A stretch of 16,926 nucleotides of DNA from an uncultured bacterium (GCA_945788485.1 CALZMB010000014.1:1-16926); one strand, 5' to 3'. Shown: positions 9,725 to 16,800, counted from the first letter of the stretch. Translations and numbers: made by a program. The notes: generated by a model not told the origin, from the letters alone.

Positions 9725-11335
9725 TCAGTAGGGGAGGGGCAGGGGCTCGTTGTGGTCGTTGATGTATTTGCGCTGCCGTTCGGTGTATGAGGTGTCGGCG
9801 ACGGAGAGGGCGCGGTCGGCATACGGCGTGTCGATGCCGGCGAGCTGCAGCATTGTGTGGAAGGTGGTGACGCTGCTCTCGGCTTTCTTCTGCCGGTTGG
9901 CGCTGATGGCTGCCGTGTTGCCGGGATAGGCTGTGATGTAGTTGTCGGAGAGCCATAGCAGGAAAGGCACGTGCAGCTCGTAGGCAGACGCTTTGGGCGA
10001 GGCGTGGAGGAAGAGGCGGCGGCTGTCGTCGAAGAGGTTCTCGCCGTGGTCGCTGGTGTAGAGCATCGCAGCCTGTGCGCCGCGGCTCTTGAGTTTCGTG
10101 ATGACGCCGTGCAGCATATAGTCGGTGAAGACGATGGTGTTGTCGTAGGCGTTGCGCAGGTCGGCGCGGTTCTCGTATTTCGCGTCGGTGCGGCTGTCGG
10201 GGCGGAAGACGGCCATCTCGCGAGGGTAGCGTTCGCGGTAGTTGAAATGCGAGCCGTAGGTGTGCAGCACCACGAACTCTTTCTTTCTGCCCTGTGCCAG
10301 AACGTCGTCGAGCTTCTGCACGAGTTGCATGTCTGAGATGTCGTCGGCCTTGTTGCTGCCTTCTTTCAGGAAGATGCAGTCGTCTGCCTGCATTCCGAGG
10401 AAGTCGATGAACGAATGGTTTGGCAGCTGGTTTGAGATGAACGTGGTGTGGAAGCCCGCCTCGCGGAATGCGGCGAGTAAGCCTTTCTCGTGATATAGGC
10501 GGCTGAAATCGTCTGCTGTGGCAGCGGTGAGCAGCATGGGCACACTCTTGTGTGTGGTGTTCGACTGCGAAGTGACGTCGCTGAAGACGGTGAGATGCGG
10601 GGTGCGCGAGAGCAGGGGATTGGTGTCGCGGCCGTAGCCGTAGAGGCTGAAGTTGTTGGCGCGTGCCGTCTCGCCTATCACGAGGACATAGGCTTCTGCG
10701 CTGTCGGCAGGATGTGTGGCGCGCGCGTCGAAGGTGAAGGCAGCCGAGGCGGTGGGGTAGTTTGCCGAGAGAGCGTTGCGCTCGAAGGCGAGCGCGAGGT
10801 TGTAGCACACGTTGGCGGGATAGAGGCGCGTGAGGATGCGGTAGCCGTCGATTGTGGCGTAGCAGGCGGCGAGGAGGACGATGCCTGCCGCTGTGGCGGC
10901 GGCGCCGCATCGCATGGCTTTTCTGCGGAAAGCGGGCGTCAGCAGCCGGCGTTTCTTTATCGCCACGCATGCCAGGACGAGCAGGGGGATATAGACGACG
11001 AAGACGCCTGCCACGGCGGGCACGAGGTTGCCGAGCAGCTCTTCAATCTCGCCGCCGTTGGTGGTGACGACATTGAGAAACATATCGACGGCGATTATCC
11101 CTTCGCCGAAGAGATAGAGCAGCACGAGCTGGAAGGCGGCGAAGAAGATGAACGGGAACATGAGCCATGCCGCCTTGCCGGGGTTTTTGAGAAGAGAGGC
11201 GAGCAGCATCACAAGTCCTGCGGGCAAGACGATGTTTGTCAGGTTTTCGGGCATCGTCATGCCTTCGGTGAAGCACAGGGCGATGTTGGGCAGCATCAGC
11301 GCCAGGAAGAGGTATGTGAAAAGGCGTTTTGGCAT
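9725..11335 (-). CDS. EptA-type lipid A phosphoethanolamine transferase
   Basis: A 536-residue inner-membrane enzyme of the EptA/MCR family, expected to move phosphoethanolamine from phosphatidylethanolamine onto lipid A phosphate. The N-terminal part has about five hydrophobic segments (roughly 5-22, 33-50, 57-77, 104-126 and 144-161). The periplasmic sulfatase-fold domain starts near 200. It shows VIGETARANNFSLYGYGRDTNP at 219-240 (split here: VIGETARANN and FSLYGYGRDTNP), with metal-binding E222. A Thr pair at 260-261 sits before SVPMLLT, at the position of the catalytic threonine. HTYGSH is at 358-363, SDHGE at 428-432 and H444. In Bacteroidetes this modification reduces lipid A charge and favours polymyxin tolerance. 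It is the last gene of an envelope operon, 85 bases after the Omp85-like gene. Confidence 0.93.
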   Translation of the reverse strand: MPKRLFTYLFLALMLPNIALCFTEGMTMPENLTNIVLPAGLVMLLASLLKNPGKAAWLMFPFIFFAAFQLVLLYLFGEGIIAVDMFLNVVTTNGGEIEELLGNLVPAVAGVFVVYIPLLVLACVAIKKRRLLTPAFRRKAMRCGAAATAAGIVLLAACYATIDGYRILTRLYPANVCYNLALAFERNALSANYPTASAAFTFDARATHPADSAEAYVLVIGETARANNFSLYGYGRDTNPLLSRTPHLTVFSDVTSQSNTTHKSVPMLLTAATADDFSRLYHEKGLLAAFREAGFHTTFISNQLPNHSFIDFLGMQADDCIFLKEGSNKADDISDMQLVQKLDDVLAQGRKKEFVVLHTYGSHFNYRERYPREMAVFRPDSRTDAKYENRADLRNAYDNTIVFTDYMLHGVITKLKSRGAQAAMLYTSDHGENLFDDSRRLFLHASPKASAYELHVPFLLWLSDNYITAYPGNTAAISANRQKKAESSVTTFHTMLQLAGIDTPYADRALSVADTSYTERQRKYINDHNEPLPLPY

Positions 11336-11381
11336 GTGGGTGACGGGTGGTGTGGGTTGTTTTTTTGCGGGGGAGGGTGTG

Positions 11382-11402
11382 TTCTTCGACCTGGTCGAAG
11401 AA
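11382..11402. repeat. 21-bp palindrome, copy 2 (after Omp85-like gene)
   Basis: Identical in all 21 bases to 9685-9705. It lies 19 bases after the stop of the Omp85-like gene and before the transferase start. The recurrent position, about 20 bases past a stop codon, suggests a 3'-end element that might set relative message levels within the operon. Confidence 0.8.
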
Positions 11403-11420
11403 TACTTGCGGGGGCGGCGG

Positions 11421-12704
11421 TCAGAAGGCTTCGTTTATGTTGAACATGAAGCCCTGCTGGCCGTTGCTGCCGAAACCGTAGTCGAGGCGCACGTTGACAT
11501 CTTTCTTGAACTCCCAGCGGTAGCCGATGCCGAAGTTCGGCAAGACGTGCTTGAACGACAGCGAGCTGAACTTGTCGAAGACGGTGCCGGCGCCTGCCCA
11601 CACCGTGATGCCGTTGCGCTTCCACACATGCTGCCTCAGCTCAACCTGCGATTCTATCTTGTGGTTGTCGCGGTATCTGCCTTCGTAGTATCCCCGCATC
11701 GCGGACGAGCCTCCGAGCTGCGCCATCATCGCCCACGAGGGGTTGCCGAAGTTGAGCATCGTGCGGAAGTCGGCAGCAAGAATGCCACCTTCCCACACTC
11801 TGCCATATCCGCTGACGCGCATCTCTGTCGTGCTGAAGGCGTAGTCGTTGCCGAGGAATTTCGGGCGGAAGGTTTGCGAGAGTTCTGCATACATGCCGCG
11901 GTGGGGGTTGGTGAGCACGTCGCGTGTGTCATAAACCACGCTGACGCCTCCGCCCACGTTCCACCCCTTCTCGTCCATGCCCTCAAGCAGTTCCGGCCTC
12001 TCGATGTCTCTCACCGTGACATAGTCATAAACGATGGCGGGGCCGACGAAGAGGTTGTCTGCGACCTTTATGAGAAACGATGATTTCACTCTTGCCTGCC
12101 ACCGTTTCATGTCGCTCTCGTTGCTGTCGTTGTTGCCCATGTCGTAGCCTATGCCCCAGAATTTCGAGGGGAAGGAGAAGAAATAGAGCGTATAGTCGAG
12201 GCGGTATTTGTCTTTAGGGAAGATGTTCGTGCCGCGTATGCCGAGCAGATAGAAGCCGACGGACGAGACGTCGCTGAAGAGCGAGACATTGGACGGGGGC
12301 AGAGAGAGGTCGTTGCGGTCGAGGCGGTAGAGCCCTGCCGCGACCAGTCCGATGCCGAATTTCGTGTCGGTGCTGTAGTGCGGGCCGCCGATGATGCTGA
12401 AGTCGAACTTCTTGTTCTCCTTGTTCTTGTTGGCGTCGTTGAAATAGTCGAGGAATTTCGTGAACCACGATTTCTTCTTCAGCGTGTCAGCCGCCACTGT
12501 GTCCTTTGCCGGCATGTCGTCTGCCGGCGGTCTGCCGTGTGTGAGGATGCTGTCTTCGGCACAGCAAGAAATATGAGGCGTGGCGGCAGCTGCCGTCATG
12601 GCGAAGCAAAAGGCGATGGCGATGGCGCCTGCCCGCAGGCTGAGTGGTGCCGGCATGTAAGGTTTCCGGCTGCGTCTTCCGTGCGGCGTGGTCATGTATG
12701 TCAT
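11421..12704 (-). CDS. Omp85/BamA-family outer-membrane barrel protein without POTRA domains
   Basis: The 427-residue product has a basic N-terminus (RRSRK at 10-14), a hydrophobic signal segment (about 24-41) and a short periplasmic region. After that comes a run of amphipathic strands from about 100 to a final Phe, as expected of a 16-stranded barrel. Surface-antigen (Omp85 barrel) signatures are VVYDTRDVLTNPHRGMY at 256-272 and GGSSAMRGYYEGRYRDN at 331-347. The second contains the conserved RGY of the barrel-internal loop 6. There is no room for POTRA domains, so this is a BamA/TamA-like barrel of unknown cargo, not BamA itself. M17 is an alternative start that would shorten the signal peptide's basic region. 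It lies 57 bases after the PCMD gene in the same direction. Confidence 0.85.
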   Translation of the reverse strand: MTYMTTPHGRRSRKPYMPAPLSLRAGAIAIAFCFAMTAAAATPHISCCAEDSILTHGRPPADDMPAKDTVAADTLKKKSWFTKFLDYFNDANKNKENKKFDFSIIGGPHYSTDTKFGIGLVAAGLYRLDRNDLSLPPSNVSLFSDVSSVGFYLLGIRGTNIFPKDKYRLDYTLYFFSFPSKFWGIGYDMGNNDSNESDMKRWQARVKSSFLIKVADNLFVGPAIVYDYVTVRDIERPELLEGMDEKGWNVGGGVSVVYDTRDVLTNPHRGMYAELSQTFRPKFLGNDYAFSTTEMRVSGYGRVWEGGILAADFRTMLNFGNPSWAMMAQLGGSSAMRGYYEGRYRDNHKIESQVELRQHVWKRNGITVWAGAGTVFDKFSSLSFKHVLPNFGIGYRWEFKKDVNVRLDYGFGSNGQQGFMFNINEAF

Positions 12705-12761
12705 TGGCTGGTTGTTTGCGTTTTTCCTGTTTTTGCGTTTGGCGCGCGAGCGGCGTGGTGG

Positions 12762-13766
12762 TCAATACACCAGCCCTACGTTGTCTATCCACAGCGTGTT
12801 GCCCGGGCTGCCGATGTATGCGCCTCCGTGGCTTGACGAGAACTGCAGGATGAGGTGTGTCGGTGTCTCGTTGGCGTTCGCCCATTTCGTTTCTTTCACC
12901 AGCACGCTCTCGCCTTTGCTGTTGCGTGCGTAGTCGCACGAGCGGAGTCCCATGAGCGTGGCGTTGTAGCTGGGGTTGTTGCGTATGTCTCCATACATTA
13001 TATTATATGTAGCTCCGTTGACCCATCCGTTTGTCGATTTGGCGTATGTCACCACCATTGTCCCGACGCGTTCGGCCGTGATGTTCCCTTTTGCGTCTTC
13101 GTGTCTTTTCTGCAGATAGAGCACCGCCATCGCCAGGTCTTTGCCTGCGATGGTCTGCCTGCTGCTGAATCCGGTGAGCTTTATGCGGTTGCTCTCTCCG
13201 CTCAGCGCCACTTTATAGTCGAACCTCACGGCTTTTGGCCTCTGTTTGAATGGTATGCCCCAGTTGGCTGCCTTCAGTCCCTCCTTCGTGCCGGTGATAG
13301 GCTCTTTCATGTCTCCGAGATAGATAGAGCCCGCCGCCAGCACACTGATGTTTATCATCCCGAGCACCTTCACCTTCTCGATGTGCGTGGTCATCTTCGC
13401 GCAGAAGCCGTTGCCGCGCTTCTCCTTGAACACCGTGTTGTTTGTTTTCGTGATGCCCGACACCTTCGCCATGACATTCGACGTCGCCCATGGCGAGCCG
13501 CCTTTGTTGGTGTATGCCGTGTTGCCGTTGACGGTTGATGTCGGCCCGATCTCGTAGAGCGTCTTTGTCGCCCCGCCGATGACCGCCGATTCTTTGATGT
13601 ACCGTGTCACCCACGAATCGAAGTTGCCGTATTTGAAGAGCGTGAATTTCCCGCCGCCCTCTTTTTCTCCCGCCGCCTGTGCGGGCGTGGCGGGGTTGCC
13701 GGTCGCGGCATAGGGGGCGGTGCCGCAAACGGTTGATATGAGCATGATTGCAAGCCAGCGTTTCAT
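12762..13766 (-). CDS. secreted PCMD-domain protein
   Basis: The 334-residue product starts with a standard signal peptide (MKRWLAIMLISTVCGTAPYA). Its C-terminal two thirds resemble the PCMD domain (putative carbohydrate metabolism domain) common in Bacteroidetes surface proteins. Features are WATSNVMAKVSG near 93-104, RPKAVRFDYKV at 176-186 and the ending GSPGNTLWIDNVGLVY, which is typical of this jelly-roll-like domain. Full-length family members often carry extra N-terminal Ig-like domains, which are absent here. A role in glycan binding is a domain-based guess, as no SusC/SusD pair or glycosidase is nearby. It is the first gene of the leftward envelope cluster with the Omp85-like and phosphoethanolamine transferase genes. 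Confidence 0.82.
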   Translation of the reverse strand: MKRWLAIMLISTVCGTAPYAATGNPATPAQAAGEKEGGGKFTLFKYGNFDSWVTRYIKESAVIGGATKTLYEIGPTSTVNGNTAYTNKGGSPWATSNVMAKVSGITKTNNTVFKEKRGNGFCAKMTTHIEKVKVLGMINISVLAAGSIYLGDMKEPITGTKEGLKAANWGIPFKQRPKAVRFDYKVALSGESNRIKLTGFSSRQTIAGKDLAMAVLYLQKRHEDAKGNITAERVGTMVVTYAKSTNGWVNGATYNIMYGDIRNNPSYNATLMGLRSCDYARNSKGESVLVKETKWANANETPTHLILQFSSSHGGAYIGSPGNTLWIDNVGLVY

Positions 13767-13837
13767 TGTTGTGTCGTTTTTTTGTTTTGTTTGGCCGGCA
13801 AGTGTCAGACTTGTCAGCTTTTATGATTATATCACTG

Positions 13838-13845
13838 CAAAATTA
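13838..13845 (-). promoter_or_regulatory. candidate -7 element for the envelope cluster
   Basis: On the minus strand this reads TAATTTTG, a perfect TAnnTTTG match, followed by CAG. No convincing TTTG lies 19-21 bases upstream, so only half of the expected promoter is seen. A start near 13830 would give a leader of about 63 bases before the PCMD gene. Confidence 0.45.
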
Positions 13846-13982
13846 CTGTTTTTTTGTCATACGCTTCTTCTCTTTATTGCATAAAAAATGTTCCTTTTTA
13901 CGGAGAAACTGTATATTTTAGCCTGAATATCGCTGAAACTCACACTGTCCGGCATATTGCAGCCAAAAAATCATGCCGATTC

Positions 13983-14014
13983 TTTGGAGTGTATCATATA
14001 TTTTCATAAATTTG
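13983..14014 (+). promoter_or_regulatory. Bacteroidetes-type promoter of the TolC-family gene
   Basis: TTTG at 13983-13986 and TAAATTTG at 14007-14014 are separated by exactly 20 bases, an ideal match. Transcription would start near 14021, leaving a leader of about 190 bases before the TolC-family ATG at 14213. Confidence 0.72.
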
Positions 14015-14020
14015 CACTAT

Positions 14021-14212
14021 GTATGGCGTGTGTCCGTCTCTTTGTTTTATGCTCAGGCGGATGAAGCTTGCATAGAAAACATCAAAACCATGTTCAACGA
14101 CATGCGGCGCGGCGCACGCTACACGAGATGCACACACCGCCTCATCCTCGACGGCAGCCAGCATCTCCTGCGCCTCGTCTTCTACCGCCTCGTAAACACC
14201 ATTCCCGTCATT
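14021..14212 (+). other. long leader or remnant before the TolC-family gene
   Basis: The TolC reading frame is open through this stretch back to 13973, but the signal peptide begins only at 14213, so the upstream part is probably not in the mature gene. From about 14089 the base composition becomes GC-rich like the coding regions. The translation in that frame (for example MFNDMRRGARYTRC) resembles no family I know. It may be a regulatory 5' leader or what is left of an upstream gene such as a regulator. A 19-codon frame from ATG 14019 begins at or before the predicted transcript start and is unlikely to be translated. Confidence 0.35.
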
Positions 14213-15422
14213 ATGAAGAGACACCATTCCCGCCGTCAGCCGCACCTCGCCTGCCTGCTGTTCGCGCTCGCCTTTGCAGCCGCCACGCCCGCTGCGGCAG
14301 ACGAGACTGTCACCCTCAGCCGCGCCATAGAACTCGCCATAGCCAACAGCACGAGGATGATGATAGCCAACGAAGAGATAGCCCGCGCACGGGCAGAGAA
14401 AGGCGAGAGCTGGGAACCGGGCAACACCACCGTCAGCTACGCCTGGGGACAGCTCAACGGCGAGCTGAAGAACGACAACGAGCTGACGGTCGAGCAGTCG
14501 CTCGGCTCGTTCGTCACGCCCTTCTACCGCAACGCCTTGGTGAAGACGAAAGTGGCGACGGGCGAGACACAACGCGAACTGGTGAGGCGCGAGATAACCG
14601 CCGAAGTGAAACGTGCATGGACCGACTGCCTTTACGCCTTGGCCAAACGCCGGCTCTACGACGGACAGGCATCGACAACCGAGACGCTGAAACGCATCTG
14701 CCGCCTGAGATACGAACAGGGCGACATCACGAAACTCGAATACAGCATGATGACCACCCTCGCCGTAGAGCAGCAGACGCAGGCAGACCTCGCGGAGCAC
14801 GAGCAGCAGCTCGCCATGAAACGCCTCGCATGGGTGTGCAGCTCGCAGACACCGCTGACGCCTGCCGACACCACGCTGCACGTCATGGCGACACCTCTCG
14901 CCGCCCGCATCTCGCAAACGCACACACACCTCTTCGACCTGCAGGCGAGACAGCGCGACGACATGGTGAAAGTGGAGCGCAGCAAGTTCTTCCCAGAGTT
15001 CTCTGTCGCATATTCAAGGCAGAAAATCACGCCGCTGACAGGCTTGAACTCCTGGACCGTCGGCGTCTCATTCCCCCCTCTTCTTCATGCCGCAGAAAAG
15101 CCGCCTCAGACAAGCGAAGGCTGAAGCCGCAATGGCACATTGGCAGGCAGAAGACAGCAAGGCGGAACTCCTCCAGAAGGTTGAAGAGGCAAGAGCCGTC
15201 GTCGCACGCCACGCCGCAACCCTCGATTACTACACGCAGGCGGCGCTGGCAGAGGCTGACGAGCTGCAGCGCAACGCCATTCTCACATACGAGAACAAAG
15301 AGACCGGAATGGCAGAACTCATGCAGAGCCTCTCCGTCGCGCGCGACATACGCAAGAACTATATCGATGCCATGTACCAATACAACATCGCCGTCATCGA
15401 ACTCGAGCTATATACGGAGTGA
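14213..15422 (+). pseudogene. TolC-family outer-membrane efflux protein, frameshifted in a C6 tract
   Basis: TolC-family proteins form trimeric outer-membrane channels for RND and related pumps. ATG 14213 starts a clear signal peptide (MKRHHSRRQPHLACLLFALA, then FAAATPAAA) followed by the family opening VTLSRAIELAIANSTRM and long helical segments. The frame reaches VGVSFP, then a run of six C residues (15073-15078) throws it off and it stops at 15124. With five Cs the reading would be VGVSFPLFFMPQKSRLRQAK, the family's usual continuation, and would run on in the next frame to the stop at 15420-15422 for about 402 residues, a normal length. So one inserted C is the only lesion. It could be a null mutation, a phase-variable tract or a sequence error. 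The broken adaptor gene next door favours decay. Confidence 0.88.
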
Positions 15423-15430
15423 TAATTTTA

Positions 15431-15527
15431 GTAAACAAGTAAACAAGTTGACGAGTTGACAAGTTGAATGTACTGTGAACTAAAAAACTATCAACTTGTT
15501 AACTTGTCAACTTGTTTACTCGTCAAC
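15431..15527. repeat. imperfect long inverted repeat with internal 10-base periodicity
   Basis: The left arm (15431-15467) and right arm (15491-15527) are each 37 bases and complementary at 32 positions, around a 23-base centre. Each arm is itself built from ACAAGTTGA/GAGTTGACAA-like units that recur about every 10 bases. As RNA it would fold into a long hairpin between the TolC-family and adaptor genes. The 12-mer TTGACAAGTTGA of the left arm also occurs at 16335-16346 before the SemiSWEET gene. The look is that of a MITE-like or intergenic dispersed repeat, and no coding potential is seen. Confidence 0.8.
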
Positions 15528-15538
15528 TATAAAATAAT

Positions 15539-15912
15539 ATGAAACCAATGACAACCTCACGCCACGCCATCATCCTCGCGACACTGCTCCTCGCGGCATG
15601 TGCCCGGAAAGGAGAACAAGCCCCCGAAACAGAGATGGCAGACACCACGGCGACAGCATAGGCCGCCGACACCGCCGCCGTCACAACGCAAACCGCCGGC
15701 GTGACAAGCGCGACATCAACACCATCAGCGTGGGAGAGAAAATCGACTTCCGCGTCAACGCCATGGGCAAGCAGACCTTCACGGCGCAGGTGGTCTCCAT
15801 CGACCAGACCGTCAGCAAAGAAGACTATTCAATCAAAGTCTATGCGCGCGTGCTGACACCCGACCCCGCCTTCCGCCCCGGGATGTATGTCAGGGCGAAA
15901 GTGAGAAAATGA
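15539..15912 (+). pseudogene. remnant of an RND/HlyD-type periplasmic adaptor lipoprotein
   Basis: ATG 15539 begins a 40-codon frame with a lipoprotein signal peptide (IILATLLLAAC, lipobox Cys at residue 21) and a short polar stretch, ending at TAG 15659-15661. Just after the stop the same frame continues plausibly (AADTAAVTTQTAGV). From about 15710 a different frame encodes DINTISVGEKIDFRV through to SIDQTVSKED and FRPGMYVRAKVRK. These are typical of the last beta-barrel/membrane-proximal part of a membrane fusion protein. Intact adaptors run to roughly 350-400 residues, so the barrel-sandwich and hairpin domains are deleted. The gene is dead at three levels: stop, frame and deletion. No inner-membrane pump gene follows, which implies the deletion or rearrangement also removed it. 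Confidence 0.82.
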
Positions 15913-16303
15913 CAGAATGCCCATACCCGTGACAAAAATTGAGACCCGCCTCATTGCACACGATGTGCAGCGAAGCGGGTCTCAATCTTGCAAGCATAAC
16001 GCCTGGCCGGAGGGCAGGCACAGAATGTAATTTCCTGAAAAAATCGTTATACACCTTTATGCCGAACACGATCATCGACGAGGCGGTGGTGATGCAGTTC
16101 GTGACCGTCAGAGGCCAGTTCTCCGTCAAGATGCCCTGGATGATGAACAAGAAGCCGCCGAGACCCATCAAGAGGAATGTCGGCAGGGCGATGCCGTCAG
16201 TGTCGCGGGTGCGGATGGTGTAGATGGCCTGCGGCATATAGCCCAGAACCATGCACACCGCGGCGGCGTAGCCAACGATGTTGCAGAGAGTGAAGTCAAA
16301 CAT
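15890..16303 (-). CDS. SemiSWEET (PQ-loop) sugar transporter with an aberrant C-terminal tail
   Basis: SemiSWEETs are three-helix half-transporters that dimerise to move sugars across the inner membrane. Residues 1-90 give a complete protein: helices at about 6-22, 43-59 and 66-83, the PQ motif in GYMPQAIYTIRTRDTDG (P24, Q25) and N70 at the substrate-binding position of helix 3. Family members end near residue 85-100 (known lengths). Here the frame continues to 137 residues through a hairpin that looks like a terminator and into the adaptor remnant, overlapping its last 23 bases. The tail (LHSVPALRPGVM onward) is unlike the family, so the native stop seems lost. The transporter part may still work. 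The start at 16303 is chosen over an upstream ATG at 16435 because the extra 44 residues are not family-like. Confidence 0.85.
   Translation of the reverse strand: MFDFTLCNIVGYAAAVCMVLGYMPQAIYTIRTRDTDGIALPTFLLMGLGGFLFIIQGILTENWPLTVTNCITTASSMIVFGIKVYNDFFRKLHSVPALRPGVMLARLRPASLHIVCNEAGLNFCHGYGHSVIFSLSP
15938..15986 (-). terminator. long hairpin, probable SemiSWEET terminator
   Basis: Outer arms ATTGAGACCCGC (15938-15949) and GCGGGTCTCAAT (15975-15986) are perfectly complementary over 12 bases. An inner TGCACA/TGTGCA pair extends the hairpin toward the apex. On the minus strand the hairpin is followed by a run of five T residues (15933-15937), which fits an intrinsic terminator for the SemiSWEET gene. 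The plus-strand side lacks a good T-run. Oddly it sits inside the SemiSWEET open frame. It might also be a dispersed palindromic repeat. Confidence 0.65.
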
Positions 16304-16354
16304 AATACTTTTTTTTATTTTGTAAGTTTTTAATTTGACAAGTTGATGACAATG

Positions 16355-16362
16355 CAAAGATA
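16355..16362 (-). promoter_or_regulatory. candidate -7 element of the SemiSWEET gene
   Basis: The minus strand reads TATCTTTG, a perfect TAnnTTTG match followed by CATT. The expected TTTG 19-21 bases upstream is not evident. A start near 16347 would give a leader of about 45 bases containing the 12-mer shared with the 15431-15527 repeat. Confidence 0.5.
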
Positions 16363-16540
16363 CAACAATAAAATGAGAAAACAGCCGCTTTTGCGCAGTT
16401 TTTTCTGTTTCATGCTGAATCTGCCTCCGTTCCACTCTCTGTGACAGACGCGCGTGATGCTTCAGAGCAAGCCTGCTGTCACCGCCAATAGGCTGTTCGC
16501 GCAGCCATACCCCGTGTCCCCCGCATCGCGCCGCGTTGGC

Positions 16541-16800
16541 ATGCAGGCGATGTTCGACGAGAACTGGGAAAGGATAAGGCCTCTAATAGACGAGGGGTCA
16601 GTGACAAGAATCCATACGACATAGACCAGTTCTGTCAGGAGCAGAGTGTCGTGTTTCCCGGAAAGTTCTTAAAGAAAGATCAGTTGGATGTACTGAAGGC
16701 TGAGGCATATCGTGAGGGTCTGACGCTGACATCTTACATGCGTGTTATTGCGGTTCTGTCAAGGGACAGATATTTGGAAATACATGGCATGAACAAATAA
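16541..16800 (+). pseudogene. small frameshifted gene with ribbon-helix-helix-like C-terminal half
   Basis: ATG 16541 opens a frame (MQAMFDENWERIRPLIDEG) that stops at 16622-16624. An adjacent frame then carries SDKNPYDIDQFCQEQ and runs to TAA 16798-16800. One extra G in the G4 run at 16594-16597 would join them smoothly as PLIDEGVSDKNPYDIDQF, giving about 86 residues. The frame is also open back to an ATG at 16457. The C-terminal part (VVFPGKFLKKDQLDVLKAEA followed by YREGLTLTSYMRVIAVL) follows the strand-helix-helix pattern of ribbon-helix-helix DNA-binding proteins, such as antitoxins or mobilisation accessory proteins. That is inference from pattern alone, and I do not recognise the family. 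No partner toxin is visible. The terminator at 16816 follows it closely. Confidence 0.5.

Noticed and set aside
9534..9731. Small plus-strand protein in the 9.2-9.7 kb gap
   Set aside because: No domain resemblance, it crosses the 21-bp palindrome and overlaps the transferase 3' end, and no promoter is seen.
9645..10970. A 441-codon minus-strand open frame within the phosphoethanolamine transferase gene
   Set aside because: Its translation is dominated by Arg, His and Pro and has no recognisable motif. The overlapping frame has all transferase motifs.
10550..11443. A 297-codon plus-strand open frame antisense to the transferase gene
   Set aside because: Composition is that of a reverse-complement shadow, and it runs across the intergenic palindrome.
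13973..14212. N-terminal extension of the TolC-family protein by 80 residues
   Set aside because: It would place the signal peptide in the middle of the protein, and its start lies upstream of the predicted transcript start.
14068..15459. A 463-codon open frame overlapping the TolC-family gene
   Set aside because: It is longer than the TolC frame but is rich in Arg, His, Pro and Gln with no domain resemblance, as expected of a shadow frame in GC-rich coding DNA. The real frame has a signal peptide and family motifs.
15939..16223. Plus-strand 94-codon open frame antisense to the SemiSWEET
   Set aside because: Its first half is the palindrome read from the other side and the rest is antisense to transporter helices.
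16304..16435. N-terminal extension of the SemiSWEET to 181 residues
   Set aside because: The added residues are basic and not family-like, and the stretch contains the -7 promoter element and a repeat fragment.
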